The position numbers and the translations under genes were made by a program. Positions 1 through 6,669 of a stretch of 12,651 nucleotides of DNA are shown here, in pieces. The stretch covers positions 1 through 12,651 of the forward strand of contig JBFHSP010000081.1 in assembly GCA_041591085.1 (NCBI GenBank), written 5' to 3'. This stretch comes from Pleionea sp041591085. GTDB taxonomy: Bacteria; Pseudomonadota; Gammaproteobacteria; Enterobacterales; Kangiellaceae. How positions within the stretch are numbered: position 1 is the first letter of the stretch; every line of letters starts with the position of its first letter. The notes under the pieces are model-generated. The model was not told the origin of the DNA and did no database searches. It saw only the letters and a list, made by a program, of their open reading frames with translations.

Positions 1-730
1 AATACACGAACAAAATGCGATTGCAGGGTTAACCAATAGAGTTTTAGCAAAGTTTGCGCAAATTGTTTGTGAAGCATTTGCAAATTCTTTTAAACCGATG
101 AGCAAATTAAAAACTACAGGTAATCCGTTACGCAGTGCAATCCAACCGGTAGCAGCTAAGCAAAACAATGGCAATACGATCAAAATTTTGGTTGTAGGTG
201 GTAGTCGAGGAGCGTTGGTTTTTAATCAAAGTTTTCCAAGGCTTTTTGCACCATTACTTAATCAAAAGAAAGTGAATGTTTGGCATCAGACTGGTAAGCA
301 AAACTCTGATGCAGTAAAGCAATCATATAAAACACTATGTGCTGATGTTAATGAATCGGCATTAAAAGTTGACGAATATATTTTTAATATGCATGAAGCA
401 TATCAGTGGGCGGATTTAGTCGTTTGCCGAGCAGGAGCGTTAACGGTCAGCGAAATTATGACGGTGAAAGTTCCTGCTGTGTTTGTACCTTATCCTTATG
501 CAGTTGATGATCATCAAACCGCTAATGCGATGGTGCTAGTGAATAAGCAATGCGCTGAGGTGATAGATCAAAAGGAGATTGATTCTGTACCAAGCGTGGT
601 CACCAAGTTTTTGCAAGAACCGAATAAATTGAAAACAATGAAAGAAAACTTTAATCAATTTGAGTCGCACAACTCGACTCAAATGGTAGCTGATTTATGC
701 GAGCAGTTGCTAAAAGGAGCATCACAATGA
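1..730 (+). CDS. murG: MurG, lipid II-forming GlcNAc transferase (5' truncated by window edge)
   Basis: This is the C-terminal two thirds of MurG, the inner-face membrane-associated glycosyltransferase that adds GlcNAc from UDP-GlcNAc to lipid I, giving lipid II. The frame is open from base 2, so translation does not begin at the internal ATG at 98. The first visible residues, IHEQNAIAGLTNR, are the conserved HEQN segment that lies about 120 residues into the E. coli protein. Further on are the C-domain glycine-rich strand (ILVVGGSRGA), CRAGALTVSEI, and the DDHQTANA segment that helps bind the UDP-sugar. About 242 residues are present, against roughly 355 for the whole family member, so only the N-terminal Rossmann half is missing. 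The stop overlaps the murC start as ATGA, which suggests coupled translation. Identification is from direct motif similarity and from position in the dcw order. Confidence 0.96.
   Translation, partial: IHEQNAIAGLTNRVLAKFAQIVCEAFANSFKPMSKLKTTGNPLRSAIQPVAAKQNNGNTIKILVVGGSRGALVFNQSFPRLFAPLLNQKKVNVWHQTGKQNSDAVKQSYKTLCADVNESALKVDEYIFNMHEAYQWADLVVCRAGALTVSEIMTVKVPAVFVPYPYAVDDHQTANAMVLVNKQCAEVIDQKEIDSVPSVVTKFLQEPNKLKTMKENFNQFESHNSTQMVADLCEQLLKGASQ
714..719 (+). promoter_or_regulatory. Ribosome binding site of murC
   Basis: AAGGAG lies 7 bases before the ATG at 727. It sits inside the end of murG and decides between that ATG and an in-frame ATG at 697 that has no comparable site. Confidence 0.8.
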
Positions 731-2172
731 AAAATGCCCTCAATCAATTTGCTATTCCTGAAATGAGAAGAATCAAACGGATCCATTTTGTCGGTATCGG
801 TGGCGTTGGCATGAGTGGTATCGCAGAGGTATTGCTTAATCAAGGTTATGTTATTTCAGGTTCGGATAAAGCGGAATCCCCCATTACCAAACGTTTGGCA
901 GAGTTAGGTGCTGAAATTATGTTTGGTCATGCAGCGAATAATGTTATGGGGGCCAATGTTGTGGTTACTTCAACGGCTATTAATCCTAATAATCCAGAAG
1001 TGCAAGCGGCTCGTATGCGACGTATCCCTGTAGTGCGACGAGCTGAAATGCTCGCAGAGCTCATGCGATTCAGACATGGGATTGCTATTGCCGGAACTCA
1101 CGGTAAAACTACCACCACTAGCCTAATTACTTCGGTTTGTGCTCAGGGTGAGCTCGATCCTACTTTTGTAATTGGTGGCGTGCTAAATAGTGCTGGCAGT
1201 AATGCAAGGCTCGGTACCAGTCGGTATTTTATTGCTGAAGCGGATGAAAGTGATGCAAGCTTTTTGCATTTACAACCTATGGTCAGCATTGTTACCAATA
1301 TTGATGCTGATCATATGGACACTTATGGTGACTTTAATAACTTAAAGCAAGCGTTTGTCGATTTTCTTCATAATTTACCCTTTTATGGTTTAGCCGTACT
1401 GTGCATTGATGATCCTGTCATAGAAGAAATTCTTCCAAAAATTGCTCGCCCTTATGTGACTTTTGGCTTCAATGAAAAGGCCGACTATAGAGCCATAGAA
1501 TTCTCTCAGGTCGGTAATGTCAGTCGTTTTAGTGTGCAAAGGAAACAAGGTGCAAAACCAATTTCAATTGATTTGAATTTACCAGGAAAACATAACGTCT
1601 TAAATGCGTTAGCTGCAATTGCTGTAGGCATTGAAGAGGGCGTTAAAGAAGATGCAATTAAAGAAGCACTATTAAACTTCCAAGGAATTGGTCGCCGGTT
1701 TGACTCTTATGGCACTTTTCCTTGTGAAAGAGGTGAAGTTGAAGTGGTTGATGACTATGGGCATCATCCAAATGAAGTTCAAGCGACCATATCGGCAGTA
1801 AGAGAAGGCTGGCCGAATAAACGCTTAGTAATGATTTATCAGCCGCACCGTTACACACGAACCCGAGATCTTTACGATGATTTCGTATCGGTTTTATCTG
1901 AAGTGGATGTTTTGATTTTACTTGATGTTTATCCCGCCGGAGAAGAGCCAATAGTGGGTGCCGATAGTAAATCGTTAGCCTCAAGTATAAGACAGCGCGG
2001 TCAAATTGATCCTATTCATGTTGATAGTAAAGATAAATTAAATCAAATCATCAGTGGGATCTTACAAGATGGTGATTTGGTGTTAACGCAAGGTGCAGGT
2101 GATATCGGCCGCCTTGCTAAAGAGTGGGAGCAAGCAAAAAGCACTGTGTTTATAAAGGAGTCGCAAAAATGA
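727..2172 (+). CDS. murC: MurC, UDP-N-acetylmuramate–L-alanine ligase
   Basis: This cytoplasmic ATP-dependent ligase adds L-Ala, the first residue of the stem peptide, to UDP-MurNAc. I start it at 727, giving 481 residues. The good Shine-Dalgarno is there, and the N-terminus then aligns with E. coli MurC (PEMRRIKRIHFVGIGGVGM at 11-29, the UDP-binding Rossmann fold). An upstream in-frame ATG at 697 would add ten unconserved residues. The Mur ligase features follow in order: ATP P-loop GTHGKTTTT (123-131), EADESD (171-176), the metal/ATP region around NIDADHMDTYG (191-201), DDYGHHPNE (342-350), QPHRYTRTRD (372-381) and TQGAGDIG (454-461). Length matches the usual 480-490. It overlaps murG by four bases upstream and ddl by four bases downstream, so the three are probably co-transcribed and coupled. 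No murB lies between murC and ddl. Confidence 0.98.
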   Translation: MKNALNQFAIPEMRRIKRIHFVGIGGVGMSGIAEVLLNQGYVISGSDKAESPITKRLAELGAEIMFGHAANNVMGANVVVTSTAINPNNPEVQAARMRRIPVVRRAEMLAELMRFRHGIAIAGTHGKTTTTSLITSVCAQGELDPTFVIGGVLNSAGSNARLGTSRYFIAEADESDASFLHLQPMVSIVTNIDADHMDTYGDFNNLKQAFVDFLHNLPFYGLAVLCIDDPVIEEILPKIARPYVTFGFNEKADYRAIEFSQVGNVSRFSVQRKQGAKPISIDLNLPGKHNVLNALAAIAVGIEEGVKEDAIKEALLNFQGIGRRFDSYGTFPCERGEVEVVDDYGHHPNEVQATISAVREGWPNKRLVMIYQPHRYTRTRDLYDDFVSVLSEVDVLILLDVYPAGEEPIVGADSKSLASSIRQRGQIDPIHVDSKDKLNQIISGILQDGDLVLTQGAGDIGRLAKEWEQAKSTVFIKESQK

Positions 2173-3098
2173 CGTCGGATCTTTTTGGCAAAGTTGCAGT
2201 GCTATTAGGTGGAAATTCAGCCGAGCGAGAAGTTTCTCTTAAATCAGGCGAAGCCGTTTATCAAAGTTTACTTGCCCAAAAACTAGATGTGATCAAATTC
2301 GATCCAAAAGAACGTGACTTATTGGATTTGCAGCAGGAAGGGATCCACCGAGTGTGGATTGCACTGCATGGTCGTGGTGGTGAAGATGGTACGCTTCAAG
2401 CTGTTTTAGAAAGTATGAATATTGGTTACACCGGCAGTGGCGTTTTAGGTTCGGCATTAGCCATGGATAAATGGCGAAGCAAAATGATTTGGAAGGCTTG
2501 TGGCTTATCAGTGGCTGCCCATGCATTAGTTACTACCAACGATGTGCTAGATGAACAAATGATCCGCAAGCTCTACGCAAAATTAGGTCCAACGTTGTTT
2601 GTAAAACCATCGCATGAAGGCTCCAGTGTTGGAATGAGTAAGGTTAAAAAAGCCGAAGAGTTAAAACCAGCAATTGAATCCGCTTTAAAATTTGATTCTG
2701 AAGTGTTAGTTGAACGATTTATTGATGGTAAAGAATATACCGTTTCAATTTTAAATGGCGTGGCACTTCCTAGTATTTCTATGGTTACGCCGCGAGAGTT
2801 TTACGACTACGAAGCGAAATATCAATCAACGGAAACTCAATATTTTTGCCCAAGCGGTTTAACTGTTGAAGAAGAGTCGAAGCTTGGGAAAATTGCTTTA
2901 AAAGCCTTTAACGCTTTAAGTTGCGGTGGTTGGGGGCGGATCGATTTTATTCGAGATAAGCACGATGGTGAGTTTAAAGTACTTGAGGCGAATACGGTTC
3001 CAGGAATGACTAAAACCAGTTTAGTTCCTAAAGCCGCTAAGCAAAATAATATGAGTTTTGATGAATTAACTTTAGCAATTTTGCAGACGAGTTTTTAA
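2169..3098 (+). CDS. ddl: D-alanine–D-alanine ligase (DdlB type)
   Basis: This cytoplasmic ATP-grasp enzyme joins two D-alanines to make the dipeptide that MurF adds to the stem peptide. The start at 2169 overlaps the murC stop as ATGA and has AAAGGAG at 2154-2160, 8 bases upstream. An in-frame ATG at 2124 inside murC was set aside. The product is 309 residues (E. coli DdlB has 306). Visible motifs are VLLGGNSAERE (11-21, including the catalytic Glu at 19), LHGRGGEDGT (66-75), VKPSHEGSSVGM (145-156, with the serine loop), VERFIDGKEYTV (181-192), FYDYEAKY (211-218), GWGRIDF (254-260) and LEANTVPGMT (272-281). The omega-loop EAKY tyrosine is typical of D-Ala–D-Ala rather than depsipeptide ligases. 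Its last base is the first base of the ftsQ start (TAATG). Confidence 0.98.
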   Translation: MTSDLFGKVAVLLGGNSAEREVSLKSGEAVYQSLLAQKLDVIKFDPKERDLLDLQQEGIHRVWIALHGRGGEDGTLQAVLESMNIGYTGSGVLGSALAMDKWRSKMIWKACGLSVAAHALVTTNDVLDEQMIRKLYAKLGPTLFVKPSHEGSSVGMSKVKKAEELKPAIESALKFDSEVLVERFIDGKEYTVSILNGVALPSISMVTPREFYDYEAKYQSTETQYFCPSGLTVEEESKLGKIALKAFNALSCGGWGRIDFIRDKHDGEFKVLEANTVPGMTKTSLVPKAAKQNNMSFDELTLAILQTSF

Positions 3099-3940
3099 TG
3101 ATGTCGAAGAAAATGGCAACCAAAAAAATGACTGAACAAAATAGTCACTTTTCTATAGGAAAGTGGTTAGTTTCGTTCGGTTTTATGGCTGCTGTTTTTA
3201 TGTTGGGCTACTTAAATATTGAACCGTTAAAATCTTTTGTTTCAACCACTATCCAAAATTACAATTCAGGAAACATTAATTCTGAACAGATGGTTGAGCG
3301 ATCAAATAGTGAGCAGTCTGACAAATGGAAGGTGGTTTTTAATCATGATGTGCATTTTTCAAGTGCTATAGAGCTCGAAGAGTTTGTTAATCAATACATT
3401 ACCGAGTCATTTTTCGCACTTAATATTGAAGATGCTACAAAAACGATCGGCCTTTATCCATGGATTAAATCGGTTGAGGTTAGAAAAGTTTGGCCCAATA
3501 TTTTATTGCTTGAAATAGAAGAGCACCAACCTTGGTTACTACTTAACGGCACACAAATTGTGAGTAATGAGGGTGTTGTTTTTACTCCGAATGATGTCAG
3601 TGCATTTTCAACGTTGCCAAAATTAAACGGTCAGTTCGGTAGCATCAGCGACTTATTGTCGATGTACGATTATTTTTTAAATAGTTTAGAGAGTGATGGT
3701 TTTAGTTTGAAATCGCTAGCTTATCAACCGCTATCGGGATGGATGTTAGAGCTTGATAGCGGAACCCAAGTATTGGTTGGAAAAAATAATATTCAAGAGC
3801 GACTAGAAAGATTCCAAAACATGCTTGATGGTGCAAAGTCAATCAATGCAAATGAAGTAGCCTATTTCGATTTACGTTATCGAACAGGCATTGCCGTTGG
3901 TTGGAATGAAAAAAAAAGTGAACAAATAGCTGCTCGTTAG
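3098..3940 (+). CDS. ftsQ: Cell division protein FtsQ
   Basis: FtsQ is the bitopic inner-membrane divisome protein that recruits FtsB and FtsL and links early and late division proteins. The 280-residue product has a short basic cytoplasmic tail, one hydrophobic segment (about 23-40), a linker, a POTRA domain (about 77-146, ending in GLYPWIKSVEVRKVWPNILLLEIEEHQPW, given here in parts: PWIKSVEVRKVWP at 121-133) and the beta domain. It closes with YFDLRYRTGIAVGW (256-269), nearly the same as the E. coli FtsQ end. The linker between membrane segment and POTRA (about 45-76, Asn/Ser-rich) looks longer than in E. coli. The start is uncertain. ATGs at 3098, 3101, 3113 and 3128 are all in frame, and none has a strong Shine-Dalgarno. 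The one-base overlap with the ddl stop favours 3098 or 3101 by coupling. Confidence 0.95.
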   Translation: MMSKKMATKKMTEQNSHFSIGKWLVSFGFMAAVFMLGYLNIEPLKSFVSTTIQNYNSGNINSEQMVERSNSEQSDKWKVVFNHDVHFSSAIELEEFVNQYITESFFALNIEDATKTIGLYPWIKSVEVRKVWPNILLLEIEEHQPWLLLNGTQIVSNEGVVFTPNDVSAFSTLPKLNGQFGSISDLLSMYDYFLNSLESDGFSLKSLAYQPLSGWMLELDSGTQVLVGKNNIQERLERFQNMLDGAKSINANEVAYFDLRYRTGIAVGWNEKKSEQIAAR

Positions 3941-3945
3941 CTGTT

Positions 3946-3949
3946 AGGG
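3946..3949 (+). promoter_or_regulatory. Possible ribosome binding site for ftsA with ambiguous start
   Basis: AGGG is 6 bases before an in-frame TTG at 3956 but 18 bases before the ATG at 3968. The ATG itself has only a weak GAG at 3958-3960. Spacing favours the TTG, while protein alignment favours the ATG. Confidence 0.4.
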
Positions 3950-3967
3950 TAAAAGTTGAGTGCAATT

Positions 3968-5200
3968 ATGACTAAGACAACAGAAAAAAAACTTATTGTC
4001 GGATTGGATATTGGAACATCCAAGGTGGTTGCGATAGTTGGTGAAGTTAATCATGGGGATCGGATCGATATTATCGGTATTGGTTCTCATCCTTCTCGTG
4101 GTTTAAAAAAAGGTGTAGTGGTGAATATTGAATCAACAGTTCAATCGATCCAACGCGCCGTTGAAGAAGCTGAATTAATGGCCGGTTGCCAAATTCATTC
4201 TGTGTTTACCGGAATAGCCGGTAGCCATATTAAAAGTTTGAATTCGCACGGCATCGTAGCGATAAGAGATACAGAATGTAATGCTCAAGATGTTGAACGC
4301 GTGATTGATGCGGCTAAAGCCGTAGCCATCCCAGCCGATCAAAAAATATTACACGTACTGCCGCAAGAATTTGTGATTGATAATCAAGAAGGTATTCGAG
4401 AGCCGATTGGAATGTCAGGTGTTCGGCTTGAAGCAAAAGTGCATATGGTGACAGGCGCTGTGAGTGCAGCACAAAACATTGTTAAGTGTGTGAAACGATG
4501 CGGGCTTGAAACAGACGATATTATTTTAGAGCAGCTTGCGTCCGCTTATTCAGTGTTGACCGAAGATGAAAAAGAGTTGGGTGTTTGTTTAGTAGATATT
4601 GGTGGTGGCACGACTGACATTGCAATTTTTACTGAAGGCGCCATTCGCCATACGGCCGTTATTCCTATTGCTGGAGATCAAGTCACTAACGATATTGCAG
4701 TGGCACTTCGCACCCCAACGCAACACGCGGAAGATATCAAAATCAAATACGCTTGCGCACTTCGTCAATTAACGTCACTTGAAGATACGATTGAAGTGCC
4801 CGGTGATGGTGACCGAGCGCCACGCAGACTGTCGCGTCAAACTTTGGCCGAAGTGGTTGAGCCTCGTTATGAAGAACTGTTTACCTTGATTCAAGCTGAA
4901 TTAAGAAGAAGTGGATTTGAAGAAATTATTCCTGCAGGTGTTGTTTTAACCGGTGGTTCTTCAAAAATGGAAGGTTTGATTGAACTTGCTGAAGAAGTGT
5001 TTCATATGCCAGTAAGGCTAGGCATGCCGCAATATGTAAAAGGTTTATCTGATGTGGTTCGAAATCCTATTTATGCAACTGGCGTAGGACTTTTACTCTA
5101 CGGACATCAACAAACAAAAGATTCTCATTATTCGCAACGTAAAACCGGAAGCTTTTCTTCGGTGTTACAGCGAATGAAAGATTGGTTTAGTGGTTTTTAA
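3968..5200 (+). CDS. ftsA: Cell division protein FtsA
   Basis: FtsA is the actin-like ATPase that tethers FtsZ to the membrane and helps activate septal wall synthesis. From the ATG at 3968 the product is 410 residues (E. coli 420). MTKTTEKKLIVGLDIGTSK then aligns without a gap to the E. coli start MIKATDRKLVVGLEIGTAK. A TTG at 3956 would add four residues (MSAI). The actin-fold motifs are present: phosphate 1 (GLDIGTSK, 12-19), the FtsA-specific 1C domain (about 83-165), phosphate 2 (DIGGGTTD, 210-217) and the adenosine motif (VVLTGGSSKMEG, 325-336). The last 15 residues (SFSSVLQRMKDWFSGF region) form the amphipathic membrane-targeting helix. ftsA lies 27 bases after ftsQ and 40 before ftsZ, so all three are probably on one transcript. 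Confidence 0.97.
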   Translation: MTKTTEKKLIVGLDIGTSKVVAIVGEVNHGDRIDIIGIGSHPSRGLKKGVVVNIESTVQSIQRAVEEAELMAGCQIHSVFTGIAGSHIKSLNSHGIVAIRDTECNAQDVERVIDAAKAVAIPADQKILHVLPQEFVIDNQEGIREPIGMSGVRLEAKVHMVTGAVSAAQNIVKCVKRCGLETDDIILEQLASAYSVLTEDEKELGVCLVDIGGGTTDIAIFTEGAIRHTAVIPIAGDQVTNDIAVALRTPTQHAEDIKIKYACALRQLTSLEDTIEVPGDGDRAPRRLSRQTLAEVVEPRYEELFTLIQAELRRSGFEEIIPAGVVLTGGSSKMEGLIELAEEVFHMPVRLGMPQYVKGLSDVVRNPIYATGVGLLLYGHQQTKDSHYSQRKTGSFSSVLQRMKDWFSGF

Positions 5201-5240
5201 TTTTTTATACGGTAGTCAACAATAATAGAAGGGGTAAGTT

Positions 5241-6389
5241 ATGCCAAACATGTTCGAGTTGGTCGATAACTGTCAAGATAATGCGGTTATCAAAGTAATT
5301 GGTTTAGGCGGTGGTGGCGGAAACGCTGTTGAACACATGCTTCAAGCTAATGTAGATGGCGTTGAGTTTGTGTGTGCAAACACCGATGCTCAGGCGTTAG
5401 GCCGTTCAAGTGCCAGAACCACCATTCAATTAGGCGGTTCAATCACTAAAGGATTAGGTGCGGGCGCAAATCCGGATGTAGGTCGTCAAGCAGCGCTTGA
5501 AGATCGTGAACGCATCCAAGATGTGTTGAAAGATGCCGATATGGTTTTCATCACTGCTGGTATGGGTGGTGGCACCGGAACAGGCGCAGCGCCTGTTGTC
5601 GCTGAAATTGCAAAGGAGATGGGTATTTTAACGGTGGCTGTGGTCACTAAGCCATTTTTCTTTGAACTTAAAAAGCGTATGGGTGTGGCTGAAGAAGGTA
5701 TTGAAGAGTTACGTCAACACGTTGATTCTTTGATCATTGTACCTAACGATAAGGTGCTTTCGGTATTAAAAGGCAAAGCATTAACTGAAGCTTTTAAAGC
5801 GGCCAATAATGTATTGCATGGTGCGGTTCAAGGCATAGCGGAACTCATTACTCGTCCTGGTCTTATCAATGTGGATTTTGCTGATGTAAAAACGGTGATG
5901 TCAGAAAAAGGTATGGCCATGATGGGTACTGGCGTTGCATCTGGTGATAACCGTGCGCGTACCGCTGCTGAAATGGCAGTGGCTAGCCCGCTATTGGAAG
6001 ATGTTGATTTATCTGGCGCAAAAGGAATTTTAGTGAACATTACCTGTGGCGAAGATTTAAGCATTGACGAGTTTGCTGAGGTTGGGGAAATCGTACAAGA
6101 GTTTGCATCGGATGACGCAACCGTTGTCGTCGGTACCGCTATCGATCCAGAGTTACATGAAGAGCTTCGCGTAACCGTAGTGGCTACAGGACTTAGTGCC
6201 AAAGGCGAAAAACCGGTTAAGTTGGTTACAAACAATACGCCAAACACTCGTCCAGATGGTACTCCTGACTATCAAAAATTGGATCGTCCAACGGTTATTC
6301 GCAAGCAAAATGGCGGAGAATCAAAAGTAGTGGGCTCTGATATGGATTATTTGGATATTCCAGCGTTTTTAAGAAAACAGGCTGATTAA
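5241..6389 (+). CDS. ftsZ: Cell division protein FtsZ
   Basis: FtsZ is the tubulin-like GTPase that forms the division ring. The ATG has GAAGGGG (5228-5234) six bases upstream. The 382-residue product shows the GTP-binding glycine loop (GLGGGGGNAV, 21-30), the tubulin signature GGGTGTGAAP (109-118), the T7 synergy loop (NVDFADV, 210-216, with Asp212 and Asp215) and a short linker. The C-terminal conserved peptide, YLDIPAFLRKQAD, is identical to that of E. coli and binds FtsA and ZipA. One residue is odd. The segment read as PF-x-FEGKKR in the FtsZs I can recall is PFFFELKKR here (138-146), so the glycine next to the GTP-contacting glutamate is leucine (codon CTT at 5667-5669). All other key residues look intact, so the protein is probably functional. 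ftsZ is the last gene of the dcw cluster. Confidence 0.98.
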   Translation: MPNMFELVDNCQDNAVIKVIGLGGGGGNAVEHMLQANVDGVEFVCANTDAQALGRSSARTTIQLGGSITKGLGAGANPDVGRQAALEDRERIQDVLKDADMVFITAGMGGGTGTGAAPVVAEIAKEMGILTVAVVTKPFFFELKKRMGVAEEGIEELRQHVDSLIIVPNDKVLSVLKGKALTEAFKAANNVLHGAVQGIAELITRPGLINVDFADVKTVMSEKGMAMMGTGVASGDNRARTAAEMAVASPLLEDVDLSGAKGILVNITCGEDLSIDEFAEVGEIVQEFASDDATVVVGTAIDPELHEELRVTVVATGLSAKGEKPVKLVTNNTPNTRPDGTPDYQKLDRPTVIRKQNGGESKVVGSDMDYLDIPAFLRKQAD

Positions 6390-6409
6390 TATAAGGTTTG
6401 TAGTAAGAA

Positions 6410-6470
6410 ACAAACCACACCGTATGCCACCCCTTCGGCTGCGGTGTGCTTTGTCTTTATTGGTTTTTTT
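6410..6470 (+). terminator. Probable terminator after ftsZ
   Basis: Arms 6410-6422 and 6442-6454 pair as ACAAA, one C-C mismatch, then CACACCG/CGGTGTG. A 3-bp inner helix (GCC 6426-6428 with GGC 6437-6439) forms inside the loop. A run of seven T (6464-6470) follows, though about nine bases after the stem, so it is not a perfect intrinsic terminator. Its place 20 bases after the ftsZ stop and before the lpxC promoters suits the end of the dcw transcript. Confidence 0.5.
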
Positions 6471-6510
6471 CAATTAAATGGTGCTAAATCGATTTTTTTC
6501 ATCTCACTAT

Positions 6511-6539
6511 TTGATATTAAATCAAGAAAAACGTAAAAT
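6511..6539 (+). promoter_or_regulatory. Upstream lpxC promoter (P1), sigma-70 type
   Basis: TTGATA (6511-6516) and TAAAAT (6534-6539) are separated by 17 bases. Each hexamer differs from consensus at one position. The predicted start is near 6546, about 120 bases before the lpxC ATG. Confidence 0.6.
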
Positions 6540-6550
6540 CCGTCGCAAAT

Positions 6551-6565
6551 TGCACATAAAGTGCA
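6551..6565. repeat. Small dyad between the two lpxC promoters
   Basis: TGCAC and GTGCA are perfect 5-base inverted arms around ATAAA. The dyad falls just after the predicted P1 start and 9 bases before the P2 -35 box, a position where an operator could act. It is short enough to be chance. Confidence 0.35.
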
Positions 6566-6574
6566 CTAAACTGT

Positions 6575-6602
6575 TTGATAAATCGGGTTTATCTGGTACG
6601 AT
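6575..6602 (+). promoter_or_regulatory. Proximal lpxC promoter (P2), extended -10 type
   Basis: TTGATA (6575-6580), a 16-base spacer and TACGAT (6597-6602) are preceded by TGG, giving the extended -10 form TGnTACGAT. The predicted start is near 6609, leaving a leader of about 60 bases. A second dyad (GATAAA 6577-6582 / TTTATC 6588-6593) overlaps its -35 box and spacer. Confidence 0.6.
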
Positions 6603-6655
6603 GTGTTCGCTTCAAGGAAGGTTCGCTGGAACGGAACTCTGATATCACTTGTTTT

Positions 6656-6659
6656 GGAG
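6656..6659 (+). promoter_or_regulatory. Ribosome binding site of lpxC
   Basis: GGAG lies 10 bases before the ATG at 6670. It falls inside a possible upstream extension from a TTG at 6649, which argues against that longer start. Confidence 0.65.
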
Positions 6660-6669
6660 TCATTTTTCA

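Noticed and set aside
697..726. Upstream ATG that would add ten residues to MurC
   Set aside because: It has no Shine-Dalgarno and the extra residues are not conserved, while the ATG at 727 has AAGGAG at good spacing.
5828..6247. A long open frame on the minus strand inside ftsZ (139 codons), and similar ones opposite murC, ddl, lpxC and secA
   Set aside because: They lie entirely within strongly conserved genes, have low-complexity Ser/Thr/Ala-rich or otherwise unrecognisable translations, and show no ribosome sites.
6649..6669. TTG start extending LpxC by seven residues
   Set aside because: The Shine-Dalgarno lies inside the extension, and the ATG at 6670 matches the E. coli N-terminus exactly in register.
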